From: JALYNX01 sp963746905
Lineage (GTDB): Bacteria; Actinomycetota; Acidimicrobiia; Spongiisociales; ZC4RG35
Direction of reading: 5' to 3'
Length of the DNA stretch: 64,000 nt
NCBI GenBank assembly: GCA_963746905.1
Contig: CAVVCY010000003.1
Span: 1-64,000 of the forward strand
Both the position numbers and the translations under genes were made by a program. Shown piece by piece: positions 46,135-55,438 of this stretch. The notes under the pieces were generated by a model. It saw only the letters and a list, made by a program, of their open reading frames with translations, had not been told where the DNA came from and made no database searches. How positions within the stretch are numbered: the stretch's first letter is position 1; each line of letters opens with the position of its first letter.

Positions 46135-48285
46135 GTGTCGACACATAGCGAGCTTCGAGTGCATGGGGTTTCGGGGACACCACCCCGGGACATGTTGTAC
46201 ACCGACCCCTTGCCTGTGGCGGATCCCTCCGTCGAACGAAAGACGATCCGAGCACCCAGGGGCCAGACCCGGATCTTTCAACGTCGGCGCCCTGACATCG
46301 TGTCCGATGCGACCGGTGAGCCTCACGAGTTCGAAGCGAAGGCCTTTCACTGGGGGAGCCTCACCACAGGCGACTGGCTAACAGCTTTCTGGATCCTGCT
46401 CGGGCCTTTTGCCTTCTCCAACGTGGCGGGATGGATGACCCGGTGGAACAAGAAGATCTCATTCCTCGGGATTCGAATCGCAGGAATGGGCCTGACCGCC
46501 CTCTTCGTCGCCCAGCTCGGATATCTGTTTCTCGTCATCCCGCTCGAGAAGGCGAGCGACTCGTGGAAGAAGCCAACGGTGTTGATCGCGGTGTTGATCT
46601 ATCTGGTTCTGTTCGTCTTTGGGATCGTGCTCCTGCTCTCCACCCGCACACATTTCGAGCGGTTCGGATTCGTCGACAAACTCAGGCTCACTATGGGGCC
46701 AAGGCGCCGGCACCTGCTTCCCCCTCCCCGACCGAATCATCCACTCACCGAAGCCGAGATCCAAAGGCAATGGGACGATCCGGCGGGGAGCCCGATCACT
46801 GACGAAAGCCTGTGGAACGAGCACGCCATCCTCCATCGAATCCGCCGTCTCCATCTCTCCTTCGGCGTATTGGTGATCACGGGTCTCGTGGCGCTCGGGG
46901 TCAAGGCAACCACCCTGCGATGGCCGGTCTACATCGGATCCGCATTGGTGGTCCTGCTGATGATCGGAACCACGTACTTCCCCAAGTCGACTCTGGTCCA
47001 GATGCTCACCGCCTGGATGCCGATTATCTCGCTGGCCATCTTCGCCGTCTCCTACTGGGTGCTGGCCAATGACTTCACCGGTACCTGGAATGGCTACCAC
47101 TATGGGACGTATGTGACGGGCCTCGCCCTCGGTGTCGGGGCGGCGGGAGCCCTGCTCGCCGGCCCGGTCGCGATGGGGAGCTTCGTGATCGGAGCACTTT
47201 TCGGAGCCTCGATCGGCACCGGTCTCGGGTTCTTTGTCGAAAGCCTGACCGGGGTGAACCAGCTCACCGAGAAAGGGGCGGGCTGGGTCGCGGTGGCAAT
47301 GCTCTTCCTGGTGCTCACCATCATCATCACGGCATTGGTTCTAAGCCTCAGCGGTGACCGGTTGCCCGAAGACGGATGGGCGATGGCTCTGTTGCGACGG
47401 GTGACAACCAAGGCTCGATGGATCATGATCGTTGCCGCGGCGTATGGGGTCGTCTTCGCCTTGGTAGCCCTCTATTTCAGCTGCTTCAGAAACAAGTGCG
47501 GCGAGGGTCGATTGGACATACCGGTCACTAGAGGGACCACCTACATCATTGCGGTCATCGGATTCGCTTCTGTCATCGCCCTCGCAGCGGTCAGCCTCAG
47601 ATCGTTCAAATCGCCGTTGAAATGGGCAGGCCTGGCGGTGGCAGCAATCCTGGTTGTTCTATTCGCGATCGGAAAGCTCCCGAGCGGGACGGTCAGTGGG
47701 CTCGAGATCGACTTCAACGATCTGGTCGCGCTTTCCAAGGCCCTGGTGATCCTGCTCCCCTTCGGGCTGATCTTGCGCAGCGTCCTTGGCAGCATCCAGT
47801 CAGGTACGTCGAGCCGTCAGGTAGGGGTCATTTGGGACGTTGCCTCGATGTGGCCAAGATGGTTCCATCCTCTGGCCCCGCCTGCCTACGGACCGAAGGT
47901 CACCCACGATCTCGGTGAGCGGTTGACCGAACAACCGATCGACCTTCTCGAGGCTCATTCGCAGGGCTCCGTCATCGCGGCGGTCACCATGCACCGTCTC
48001 CCTCCCGAAGTCACCCCCCCGGCCTTCGTCACCTATGGAAGCCCCCTCGGTCTGCTTTACAAACCGCTCTTCCCGGAAACCGGGATTGGCAACATGATCA
48101 CCGAGCTCGAGACCCGGCTTGAAGGTCGCTGGGTGAACCTGTGGCGACCAACCGACCCGTTGGGCGGCAAGCCAATCGGTCTCGCTGAGGGTGATGTCGA
48201 GGTCGATGAGGGCACGGGGCATTCCACCTACGAGCTGACCCTCACCTTCCGTAACTGTCGGTTGCCGCTCGTTGAACGTGATTAG
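46135..48285 (+). CDS. Membrane-integral alpha/beta hydrolase-like protein
   Basis: 716 residues from GTG 46135 (GGGAG four bases before). LRVHGVSGTPP at the start resembles the oxyanion strand of an alpha/beta hydrolase. Residues about 75-560 contain ten or more membrane helices (for example AIFAVSYWVLA, VGVGAAGALLAGPVAMG). The fold resumes with Ser609 (EAHSQGSVIAAV), Asp674 (WRPTDPLGG) and His696 (GTGHSTYE), a complete Ser-Asp-His set. So a lipase-like domain appears split by a membrane insert. Related family members occur only as hypotheticals as far as I know; activity is inferred. Confidence 0.75.
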   Translation: MSTHSELRVHGVSGTPPRDMLYTDPLPVADPSVERKTIRAPRGQTRIFQRRRPDIVSDATGEPHEFEAKAFHWGSLTTGDWLTAFWILLGPFAFSNVAGWMTRWNKKISFLGIRIAGMGLTALFVAQLGYLFLVIPLEKASDSWKKPTVLIAVLIYLVLFVFGIVLLLSTRTHFERFGFVDKLRLTMGPRRRHLLPPPRPNHPLTEAEIQRQWDDPAGSPITDESLWNEHAILHRIRRLHLSFGVLVITGLVALGVKATTLRWPVYIGSALVVLLMIGTTYFPKSTLVQMLTAWMPIISLAIFAVSYWVLANDFTGTWNGYHYGTYVTGLALGVGAAGALLAGPVAMGSFVIGALFGASIGTGLGFFVESLTGVNQLTEKGAGWVAVAMLFLVLTIIITALVLSLSGDRLPEDGWAMALLRRVTTKARWIMIVAAAYGVVFALVALYFSCFRNKCGEGRLDIPVTRGTTYIIAVIGFASVIALAAVSLRSFKSPLKWAGLAVAAILVVLFAIGKLPSGTVSGLEIDFNDLVALSKALVILLPFGLILRSVLGSIQSGTSSRQVGVIWDVASMWPRWFHPLAPPAYGPKVTHDLGERLTEQPIDLLEAHSQGSVIAAVTMHRLPPEVTPPAFVTYGSPLGLLYKPLFPETGIGNMITELETRLEGRWVNLWRPTDPLGGKPIGLAEGDVEVDEGTGHSTYELTLTFRNCRLPLVERD

Positions 48286-48309
48286 CCGCAACCACCACCG
48301 GCTACGCCG

Positions 48310-48505
48310 TTGAAAGCGACTACGCTTGTGTATACAGCGCACGCCTAATGCGTGCTGCGCCCTTTCTTCGCTTCTGTCGTTCCGTCGGGTGAAGACGCCG
48401 CAGGGCCAAGCCGGACCCCCGCTCCCCAGAACGAGGCTCTCGCAAGGTGACCTGTGGGGCGTTTAGAAATCAGACGGTTCGAGCTTCGAAGAAGGAGCAG
48501 CACAC
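48310..48505 (+). promoter_or_regulatory. Promoter-like boxes and long structured leader of the RRM gene
   Basis: TTGAAA (48310-48315) and TATACA (48331-48336) form a weak promoter with a short 15-base spacer. A perfect hairpin GCACGC-CTAAT-GCGTGC (48339-48355) comes just downstream. A leader of about 150 bases follows, ending in AAGAAGGAGCAG before the ATG at 48506. Long leaders are usual for cold-shock RNA-binding proteins. Confidence 0.35.
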
Positions 48506-48760
48506 ATGGCCACAAACATCTATGTCGGAAACTTGACGTTCAACACGAACTCAACCGACCTCGAGAACCTCTTCGGAGCCCACGGCACCGTGAGCCGGGC
48601 GCAGGTAGTCACCGACCGTGACACCGGTCGCTCGCGCGGGTTCGGCTTCGTTGAGATGGACTCAGCGGACGACGCCCAGAAGGCGATCGATGCTCTCAAC
48701 GGCAAGGACGTCGATGGGCGCCAGCTCACCGTCAACCTCGCCAAAGAGCGCTCTCGTTGA
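48506..48760 (+). CDS. RRM-type RNA-binding protein (cold-inducible)
   Basis: 84 residues, essentially one RRM: RNP2 is IYVGNL (5-10) and RNP1 is RGFGFVEM (44-51), with AKERSR at the end. Binds single-stranded RNA as an RNA chaperone in cold or stress, as in cyanobacterial Rbp proteins. Strong AAGGAG site. Its TGA overlaps the TTG start of a small zinc peptide gene. Confidence 0.92.
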   Translation: MATNIYVGNLTFNTNSTDLENLFGAHGTVSRAQVVTDRDTGRSRGFGFVEMDSADDAQKAIDALNGKDVDGRQLTVNLAKERSR

Positions 48761-48897
48761 TCAAAGCGGTCCCCAAGCCGAGGCGCGTCGACTACAAACC
48801 GAAGACCGATCGTTGCAACGGCTGCGGGCACCCCAACAAGGAGCACCGTCAGTCGATGTGCACTGTCCCTCGCTGCAAATGTGAGGGCCGGTCCTAG
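48757..48897 (+). CDS. 46-residue Cys/His-rich (zinc-binding) peptide coupled to the RRM gene
   Basis: A frame from TTG 48757, overlapping the RRM stop (TTGA), ends at TAG 48895-48897. The basic start (IKAVPKPRRVDYKPK) is followed by RCNGCGHPNKEHRQSMC, then PRCKCEG: six Cys and two His in a zinc-ribbon-like spacing. Probably an RNA-binding partner translated by coupling with the RRM protein. Not recognised by name; the Cys pattern and overlap support a real gene. Confidence 0.65.
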   Translation: MIKAVPKPRRVDYKPKTDRCNGCGHPNKEHRQSMCTVPRCKCEGRS

Positions 48898-48960
48898 GCC
48901 ACTGCGGATGTGGGTCCCGACAGGCTCCTGAAAGCGGGCCTTTAGCCTCTGTATCTCCTT

Positions 48961-48994
48961 GTGCCGTCCTGACAGATTGGTGTCAGGACGGCAC
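48961..48994. terminator. Perfect 14-bp inverted repeat, likely terminator
   Basis: GTGCCGTCCTGACA and its exact complement flank a 6-base loop (GATTGG), 63 bases after the zinc-peptide stop and 25 before the haem-protein start. No T run follows, so it may be a factor-assisted or two-way terminator. Confidence 0.6.
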
Positions 48995-49018
48995 AGGTGA
49001 CGACGGTCGGAGGTAGAA

Positions 49019-49480
49019 ATGGGGCGGCTGCTCAAGTGGTTGTTGGCTGCGGGGGCCGTGCTTTTCGTTCTGATCCAGTTCATTCCCTACGGCCGGGACC
49101 ATGACAATCCCCCAGTTCTGGCAGAGCCGGCCTGGGATAGCCCGGCCACCCGAGAGTTGGCGGTCCGAGCCTGCTTCGACTGTCACTCCAACGAGACCAA
49201 CTGGGCCTGGTACTCGAACATCGCCCCCATCTCCTGGGTGATCCAACGCGACGTCGACGAGGGTCGGGAGAAGCTCAATTGGTCAGAATGGGGCCCAGGG
49301 AGCGAGGGCGACGAGAGCGCCGAGACGGTCGTCGAAGGCTCGATGCCGCCCCGCAAGTACACCCTTATCCACCCCGATGCCCGACTGACCGATCAGGAAA
49401 TCGCTTCACTCGCGGCCGGGTTCGAAGCGACCTTTGGCTCCAGCGAGCATGGCGGCGAGTCGGGCGAGGACGACGACTGA
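49019..49480 (+). CDS. Haem-binding-domain (cytochrome c-like) membrane protein
   Basis: 153 residues. A signal or anchor helix (LLKWLLAAGAVLFVLIQFIP) is followed by the haem-binding CFDCH at 52-56 and SNETNWAWYSNIAPISW, the PF14376-type haem-binding domain. An acidic tail closes it. Found outside the membrane, perhaps delivering electrons; the next gene encodes an electron-transfer flavoprotein. Confidence 0.85.
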   Translation: MGRLLKWLLAAGAVLFVLIQFIPYGRDHDNPPVLAEPAWDSPATRELAVRACFDCHSNETNWAWYSNIAPISWVIQRDVDEGREKLNWSEWGPGSEGDESAETVVEGSMPPRKYTLIHPDARLTDQEIASLAAGFEATFGSSEHGGESGEDDD

Positions 49481-49555
49481 CCCGATTCTGACAAGCCGAT
49501 TTCAATGGATAGCAGACCAGCCAGCACCGATACGGTCCGAAAGCGGAACTGACGA

Positions 49556-51385
49556 ATGCGGGCGATCGTCCTCGTCAAGCAGGTGCCCGACGTACGAGTC
49601 GGCTCTGTGGCCATGCGGCCCGACGGGACCATTGACCGCGCCTCAGCGGCCGCCATCACCAACCCCGCCGACCTGCATGCGCTGGAGGCCGCATTGCAAT
49701 TGGCCGACGAGGTGTGGGCGGTCTCGATGGGCCCGAGCCGGGCGGAGTCCACTCTGCGCGAGGCGATCGCCCACGGGGCTGATCGCGGGTTTCTGCTCAC
49801 CGACCGTCTGTTTGCAGGCTCCGACACCTGGGCAACGGCTAACGCGCTAGCAGCAGCCGTCCGCCATCTCGGTGGAGCCGATCTGATACTGACCGGAATA
49901 ACTGCTCTCGACGGCGAAACCGGTCATGTGGGACCTCAGGTTGCCGAGCGGCTTGGGCTCCCTCAAGCCACGGGCTGCGAAGAGCTGAGCATCGAGAACG
50001 GGAGGCTCTTCGCTAGGCGCATCATCGAGGGCGGATACGAGCTCCTTTCACTGCCGCTGCCTGCCCTCGCAACTGTGGCAGAGACCGGCTTCCTCCCCCG
50101 CTACCCAACGTTTCCCGGGCGACGACGGGCGGCCAAGGCAGAAATCACGGTGTTGGGCGCCGCAGACCTCGGTCTGGACGCCACCACAGTCGGGCTGAGT
50201 GCCTCGCCCACAAAGGTGTCCCATATGGAGCTTGTGCCAATGCCCAAAATGGACTGCCGTTTCATCGATGTCGAGTTCACGTACGACAGATTGGTCATCG
50301 AGCTTCGCTCTCTCGAATCTCCGGCTCCGGCATCAGAGTCGGCTCCGAAAGTCCAAGCCGAGCACCCCAAAGAGGAAGCCCCGATCGGTGAACCCAAGGT
50401 GTGGGTGGTTGGCGAGATACGGGACGGACTGCTCGCCCAGGTCACAGCGGAGCTTTTATCCCACGCAGTCAGCCTGGCTTCTCATCTCGGAGGAGGCGTG
50501 GCCGCTCTTCTGATCGGTTCCGACTTAGATCGAGCAGCCGAAGAAGCCGCCCGCTTCGGCGCCGACCTCGTGATGGTGGCGGAAGATGATCGGCTGGCCT
50601 CCCATCGGGGACTGCCAGAGGCACGGATATTGGCCGCAGCGGCAACGGAACGGCACCCAGAGATCGTCCTGCTCGGAGCGACGACCACGGGGCGGGATCT
50701 GGCACCGAGGGTCGCCGCAATGCTCGACACCGGGATCGCCGCCGACTGCACCGACCTGTACATCTCCGACTGGAAGCAGCGGGGGGTCACCTATCCGAGT
50801 CTGCTGCATCAGGTTCGTCCTGCCATGGCGGGAGGAGTCCTCGCCACCTGTCTGTGTCCGGAACACCGTCCTCAAATCTCGACAGTGCGGCCCGGGGTGT
50901 TTCCTGTGACCGATCGTCAACGAGTGTTGCGAAGGGAGCAACTCACAACGGAGTTCGAGCCGGGAGATTTCGCAATCGAGATCTTGGAACGCAGCCTGCA
51001 ACGAACAGATGTTGGTCTTCGCGACGCCGATGTCGTTGTGGCCGGAGGAGCTGGTTGTAATGCTTCGAACTGGCACCTCATCGATGAGCTCGCCACTCAG
51101 TTGGGGGGTCGAGTCGCCGCCACCAGAGCCGCCGTGGAGGCGGGACTCGCACCACGTTCCCTCCAGGTGGGACAAACGGGGACGACGGTGCGTCCCAGGC
51201 TCTACGTTGCCTGTGGGATCTCGGGCGCCCTCCAGCACGTCGTCGGGATGCGAGCGTCCCGGACAATCCTGGCAATAAATCGCGACCCGGACGCCGCCAT
51301 CTTCCGCTTCGCCCAATACGGAATCGTCGATGATGTAAGCGCGGCATTGCCCAGACTCATTTCGGCATTAGCCCGGCAGCCTTAG
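49556..51385 (+). CDS. Fused electron-transfer flavoprotein (EtfB-EtfA)
   Basis: 609 residues that join both ETF subunits. Residues 1-about 260 are EtfB (IVLVKQVPDVRVGSVAMRPD, ADLILTGITALDGETGHVGPQ). After an acidic Pro/Glu linker (about 265-290) comes EtfA (VWVVGEIRDG, LLGATTTGRDLAPRVAA) with a C-terminal FAD-binding region (VQVGQTGTTVRPRLYVACGISGA-like, QLGGRVAATRAAVEAG). The usual CxGISGAxQH motif is present. It transfers electrons from acyl-CoA dehydrogenases to the quinone pool. Confidence 0.85.
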   Translation: MRAIVLVKQVPDVRVGSVAMRPDGTIDRASAAAITNPADLHALEAALQLADEVWAVSMGPSRAESTLREAIAHGADRGFLLTDRLFAGSDTWATANALAAAVRHLGGADLILTGITALDGETGHVGPQVAERLGLPQATGCEELSIENGRLFARRIIEGGYELLSLPLPALATVAETGFLPRYPTFPGRRRAAKAEITVLGAADLGLDATTVGLSASPTKVSHMELVPMPKMDCRFIDVEFTYDRLVIELRSLESPAPASESAPKVQAEHPKEEAPIGEPKVWVVGEIRDGLLAQVTAELLSHAVSLASHLGGGVAALLIGSDLDRAAEEAARFGADLVMVAEDDRLASHRGLPEARILAAAATERHPEIVLLGATTTGRDLAPRVAAMLDTGIAADCTDLYISDWKQRGVTYPSLLHQVRPAMAGGVLATCLCPEHRPQISTVRPGVFPVTDRQRVLRREQLTTEFEPGDFAIEILERSLQRTDVGLRDADVVVAGGAGCNASNWHLIDELATQLGGRVAATRAAVEAGLAPRSLQVGQTGTTVRPRLYVACGISGALQHVVGMRASRTILAINRDPDAAIFRFAQYGIVDDVSAALPRLISALARQP

Positions 51386-51460
51386 TTCCAAACTCCGCAA
51401 CGCCTACCCTGTCGCTCGCGGTCCCTCCCGGGTTGTTCGACCGTGCTTCCAACCCATTCC

Positions 51461-51533
51461 GCCCTCGTAGCTCAGGGGATAGAGCACAGGTTTCCTAAAC
51501 CTGGTGTCGGAGGTTCGAGTCCTCCCGAGGGCG
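51461..51533 (+). tRNA. tRNA-Arg (CCT)
   Basis: A 73-base cloverleaf: acceptor stem GCCCTCG/CGAGGGC, D arm AGCTCAGGGGATAGAGC, anticodon loop TTTCCTAAA with CCT, T arm GGAGG-TTCGAGT-CCTCC, discriminator G. No encoded CCA. It reads the AGG arginine codon. Confidence 0.93.
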
Positions 51534-51565
51534 CTGCGCTGCATCCGCGGCGACGACCACTCACC

Positions 51566-52489
51566 TCAGGCCGATTCCCACCAGCGTTGGACGCGCAGAG
51601 CGCGCAAGGTATTCCAACGGCTCGGGCCCCCCGCCTTCTCCATGTTGAACCAGACCTTGCCCGAGTATCCTTGATGGATTGGCCACCTGCCATCGTCGAG
51701 CCGATAACCCATGAGCTGCTCGACAGCGCTCTCAAGGCGACGATCGCGAGTCGCCACAGCGGCCCGGAAGTAGTCGAGGCCACGAAGGACGTCGTGGTGC
51801 CACTGAGGGGGGAAAGGGAGACGGCCCATCCGCTTGTCCGGAACCGCTCCGGTGCGGTGCGATCGGTACATGCTGTGCTGGCAGAAGAACTCCCTTGCCT
51901 TCGCTTCAGCCGCTTCGACTTCTGCCCGGTGCTTTCCCCCAGAGAGGCAATACTCGCGGAGACCTTCGAGCACATTCATTGAAGTGTGAAATGAGCTGTG
52001 ATTGACACTTCGATCCCGACCTACGCGGCAGTTCCAACCTCCATCGCCCAACTGACTTTCCAGGATCTCGGCGATCAACTGGTCCCGTGACCGATCGGCA
52101 ATCGTGAACCAACTTGACAGGGCGAGGGCGAAGCCGGCAATACATTCATCGACGATGTCTCGATCGCCGCGTTGCAGCGCCCAAATCCTGCCATCCATTA
52201 GAAGGGTCGCGGATTCACGAGCTTGGGGATTGTCACCGGGCAGGCCCATCCGCCACAACTGGAGCAGGGTGTAAGTGGTTGATGTCCATTTCGGGGAATA
52301 GAGGCCGCCGTCCCATCGGCCCCCTTCCTCGCGTTTCGCCATCAACCCCGCTCCCCAACCCTCTGTGGCAACGAGACGCTGGACGGCCTCCCACTGCTCC
52401 ACGGGGGCATCAAGCAAGTCGCGTCGCGTCTGCCACACGACTGCAGGATCCCCCTCGAGGAGCCAGTCGAGAGCCGTTAACTCCACCAT
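51566..52489 (-). CDS. Alpha/alpha-toroid (squalene-cyclase/prenyltransferase-like) protein
   Basis: 307 residues. Repeated aromatic Gly motifs of the alpha/alpha-toroid fold are visible (QLGDGGWNCR, LDDGRWPIHQGYSGKVWF, RWDGGLYSPKW). No clear DxDD catalytic motif, so a cyclase role is doubtful. Function unknown. It lies 33 bases after tRNA-Arg. Confidence 0.65.
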   Translation of the reverse strand: MVELTALDWLLEGDPAVVWQTRRDLLDAPVEQWEAVQRLVATEGWGAGLMAKREEGGRWDGGLYSPKWTSTTYTLLQLWRMGLPGDNPQARESATLLMDGRIWALQRGDRDIVDECIAGFALALSSWFTIADRSRDQLIAEILESQLGDGGWNCRVGRDRSVNHSSFHTSMNVLEGLREYCLSGGKHRAEVEAAEAKAREFFCQHSMYRSHRTGAVPDKRMGRLPFPPQWHHDVLRGLDYFRAAVATRDRRLESAVEQLMGYRLDDGRWPIHQGYSGKVWFNMEKAGGPSRWNTLRALRVQRWWESA

Positions 52490-52535
52490 TCGAAAGATGA
52501 AGCCTTTGCCAGCCTCCGATCAGGAAAACACTGGA

Positions 52536-53079
52536 TCAGGCCTCGCTGTCGGCGAGCTCTTCCTCCTCCATCTCCATCTCGGCTTCCATGCCAATGGCCA
52601 TCCCCATCGCGATCAGGTCCTCAGCCGTGAGACTGCGATGGGCCATGACCACTCCTCCCGCGTCGCGGACTGCATCACGGAGCGGTATCGCCCAGAGATG
52701 CTCGATCGCGAGGACGAGCGCCGAGCTGCCGTCGGGAAGCCCTTCGATCAAGCTGGCACCGACCATCTCGGCAGCGGTCAGTGCGTCAACGTCGATGGAT
52801 GCTCCGGCTTCGGCACCCGCAACTGCACCATCGATGCCCGCAACGCCTAGCCCGACTCAGGGCCCCAACCACGGTCCGCAGCTCGGCTCGCTCCTCGTCG
52901 TCGAGGTCGGACACCGAAAGCACCGCGACGTCGTCGCCCTCGCGGGTCACGACCACGGCGTCGATGACTCGAATCTGTCCGACACCACTGAGGCGCCCCA
53001 ATTCCTCGGCGATTCGACCCTCGAACATGTCGTTGTCGGGAAAGCCGATAACAAAAGCCTGGATTGGTCCAACGCTCAT
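52536..53079 (-). pseudogene. DUF6325-like (SHOCT-free DUF1269-related) protein, single frameshift
   Basis: The N-terminal half from ATG 53079 (SVGPIQAFVIGFPDNDMFEG, DAVVVTREGDDVAVLSVSDL) and the C-terminal half from about 52845 to 52536 (VAGIDGAVAGAEAG, HRSLTAEDLIAMGMAIGM, acidic end) are in adjacent frames. One extra base near 52858-52862 separates them. Joined, they give about 180 residues of a small actinobacterial family with a Gly/Ala-rich middle. A sequence error is possible. Family name is by recollection of the pattern. Confidence 0.6.
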
Positions 53080-53201
53080 TGTCTGTCCCTTCTGCTGACG
53101 TGTGACGCGGATTTCGCGTCACCTTTCGTCAGGTTCCTCACCCTACGCCGAAATTGACAACCCCTGGTCGGATCCGGCTGGCACCGATCTACGCTCGCCG
53201 G

Positions 53202-54155
53202 ATGGGTGAACCCCTTTCCCAAGCGATACTCGAGGCCGCACACTGTTGGGAAGCCACCGACCGGGTCCCGGGACCGCCGGCGATGACCGAGTTCCGCCGG
53301 GCCCTGCGCTACCACCAGGCGCTGTGGCGGGAGGCCAACGGTCACCCGATTGGCTCCCATCCGATCCGGCCCCGACCCGGTGTGTCGTTGCGACGCGTCG
53401 GGAGCAATCTCCCCCTGGAATACGCCAAGGAGACCGGGGCCAATTTCCTCAACGGCGCAGCCCTCGAGGCCGCGAAAGCTCGTACTTCATTCATCGAACG
53501 CGAACAGAGCTTCGACCATCAGGGGCTCTGGGCCGACCTTCTCTCGTCCGCGGCCATGACCTTCAACCTGTTCGGCGATCTGGCAGCGGACACCGCACTG
53601 GCCGACCGTGCCGTCCACGCCTGGTGGCCGGACACACCAGGCACGGTCTCCGAGGTCCGCTTTGCCCACTCACCGGGTCGCCTCGACCCTGCCTACCTGG
53701 GGAACCTGAGCGACTTCGACGTCGCCTTCATCCTCGATCTGGACGACGGGACCAACGGGATCATCGGCCTCAATGTCAACTACCACCAGGTGACCCAGCG
53801 CCACGTGCCGAAGCCGCAGCGCCTCCCCCGATACCTCGAGATCGCCGCAAGGGCGAAGATCTTCAGCCCCGACGCCCTGACGGGTTTCAATCGAACCGAC
53901 CTCCTCGTGATGTGGCTCAGCCATCTGCTGGTGTTGTCGATGGTTCAGCATCCGAGCCGGGCCTGGACCTGGGGCCGGATGGTGGTGGTCCACCCTGCCG
54001 GCAACTTGAACTACGTCGATGCCTGTGACCGGTACCGGAGGTTTCTTGTCGATGGCACGACGTTCGCCTCTCAGACGGTCGAAGAGCTTCTCGAATCCAA
54101 AGTCCTTCCGCATCGGACCATTCCTGCCCTGCGCGAGCGATACATCATGAGTTGA
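53202..54155 (+). CDS. PGN_0703-like nuclease-fold protein with altered catalytic residues
   Basis: About 317 residues from ATG 53202; a TTG at 53154 would add 16. FNLFGDL after LLSSAAMT, then VSEVRFAHSPGRLDPAYLGN and DFDVAFILDLDDG match the pattern of the PGN_0703 PD-(D/E)XK family. The active-site strand, normally IEVKYHE, reads LNVNYHQ: Glu and Lys are both Asn (codons at 53772 and 53778). Cleavage is therefore unlikely. It may be a degenerate defence nuclease or a protein that only binds DNA. Confidence 0.65.
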   Translation: MGEPLSQAILEAAHCWEATDRVPGPPAMTEFRRALRYHQALWREANGHPIGSHPIRPRPGVSLRRVGSNLPLEYAKETGANFLNGAALEAAKARTSFIEREQSFDHQGLWADLLSSAAMTFNLFGDLAADTALADRAVHAWWPDTPGTVSEVRFAHSPGRLDPAYLGNLSDFDVAFILDLDDGTNGIIGLNVNYHQVTQRHVPKPQRLPRYLEIAARAKIFSPDALTGFNRTDLLVMWLSHLLVLSMVQHPSRAWTWGRMVVVHPAGNLNYVDACDRYRRFLVDGTTFASQTVEELLESKVLPHRTIPALRERYIMS

Positions 54156-55438
54156 CCGGCGACGCGGTCGACGCCACTAGGGGCGAAGACCAGCGCCTCA
54201 AGACCAAGAACCCAACCACGCCTGCGACGATCGAAGCCATCAGAATCCCGATCTTGGCGTACTCATTGAATGGCGGAAGCAACGCCAGTTCGGAGATGAA
54301 GATCGAGACCGTGAAGCCCATGCCTGCGACCAGGCCGGCGCCGGCGATCGCGGTCCAGTCGACACCTTCGGGCAGGCTGCCCGCACCCAGTCGGATCGCA
54401 ATCCATGATGCGAGGAGGATGCCAAGCGGCTTCCCGATCACGAGGCCGAGGAAAATGCCCCATGCGACGGGGGAGCCGACCGCTCCAGCCACCGCTTCGA
54501 CTGACAGCGGAATGCCGGCATTGGCGAGCGCAAAGAGTGGGACGATCAAGAATCCCGTCCAAGGGTGGATTCGATGTTCGAGCCACTCCACGACAGATAC
54601 CGAGGAGCGCGCCAGTCGCTGGGTCGCCAGGACATCCTCCACCGATCCGATTGTCGACAACTCGGTCTGATCGATCAGATCAGACCTCAGTCGGGGCTTG
54701 GCAGGTGCCAGCAGACCCATGACCACACCGGCGAGAGTGGGGTGAATTCCCGCCAAATAGAGGGCAAGCCAGAGGCCGACTCCGAGCAACACATACACGC
54801 CCAGCGCATCCACGTTGCGCCGGAGGACGATGGTGAGACCGATGACCGCGATCCCGGCCAACAGCCAAACCCAGTCGATCCCCCCGGAGTAAACGAGCCC
54901 GATGACGAGGATCGCCCCGATGTCGTCGACGATCGCCAATGCGAGAAGAAACAGCTTCAGAGAAGGTCGGAGTCTGCTTCCGACCAGCGTCACCACTCCA
55001 ACTGCGAGCGCGATGTCCGTTGCCATAGGAATCCCCCAGCCGCGTATCTCGGGGTGAGACGGATTGAGTGCAATGAAGAGCAGGGCCGGGACGACCATCC
55101 CACCCACCGCGGCGAACACGGGTAGCGCCCGACGCCTCGGGTCCCTCAGCTCGCCTTCGACAAGCTCCCGCTTGATCTCCAATCCGACGATCAGAAAGAA
55201 GATGGCCATCGAGCGCGTCGTTCACCCAATGTCGAAGATCCATTGACAGCGCCCGAGAACCGAGTCGGACCTCGAACGTCGTCGTCCACAGCTGCTCGTA
55301 ACTGGACTGCCATGGCGAGTTGGCCCAGAGGATGGCGATGAGGGCTGCGGCAACAAGGGCGATGCCTCCTGCCGACTCTGTGGCAAGGAAGTCGCGGAGT
55401 GGCTGGATCAGCTTGCGATTGGTGCCTGCGCGATTCAT
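54145..55438 (-). pseudogene. nhaA: Na+/H+ antiporter NhaA, single frameshift
   Basis: The N-terminal 75 residues (RDFLATESAGGIALVAAALI, ILWANSPWQSSYEQLW, LRHWVNDAL) are read from ATG 55438. The rest, beginning IFFLIVGLEIKRELVEGEL, is in another frame from 55209. One extra base at about 55210 separates them. The membrane core has the key Asp pair in ALAIVDDIGAILV and the conserved IRGWGIPMATDIALAVGV. Otherwise full length, so this is either a recent mutation or a sequence error. Converges on the PGN_0703-like gene with an 11-base overlap. Confidence 0.85.

Noticed and set aside
53154..53159. TTGACA as a -35 promoter box
   Set aside because: No -10 box lies 16-18 bases downstream, and it is at the proposed TTG start of the gene, so it is likely chance.
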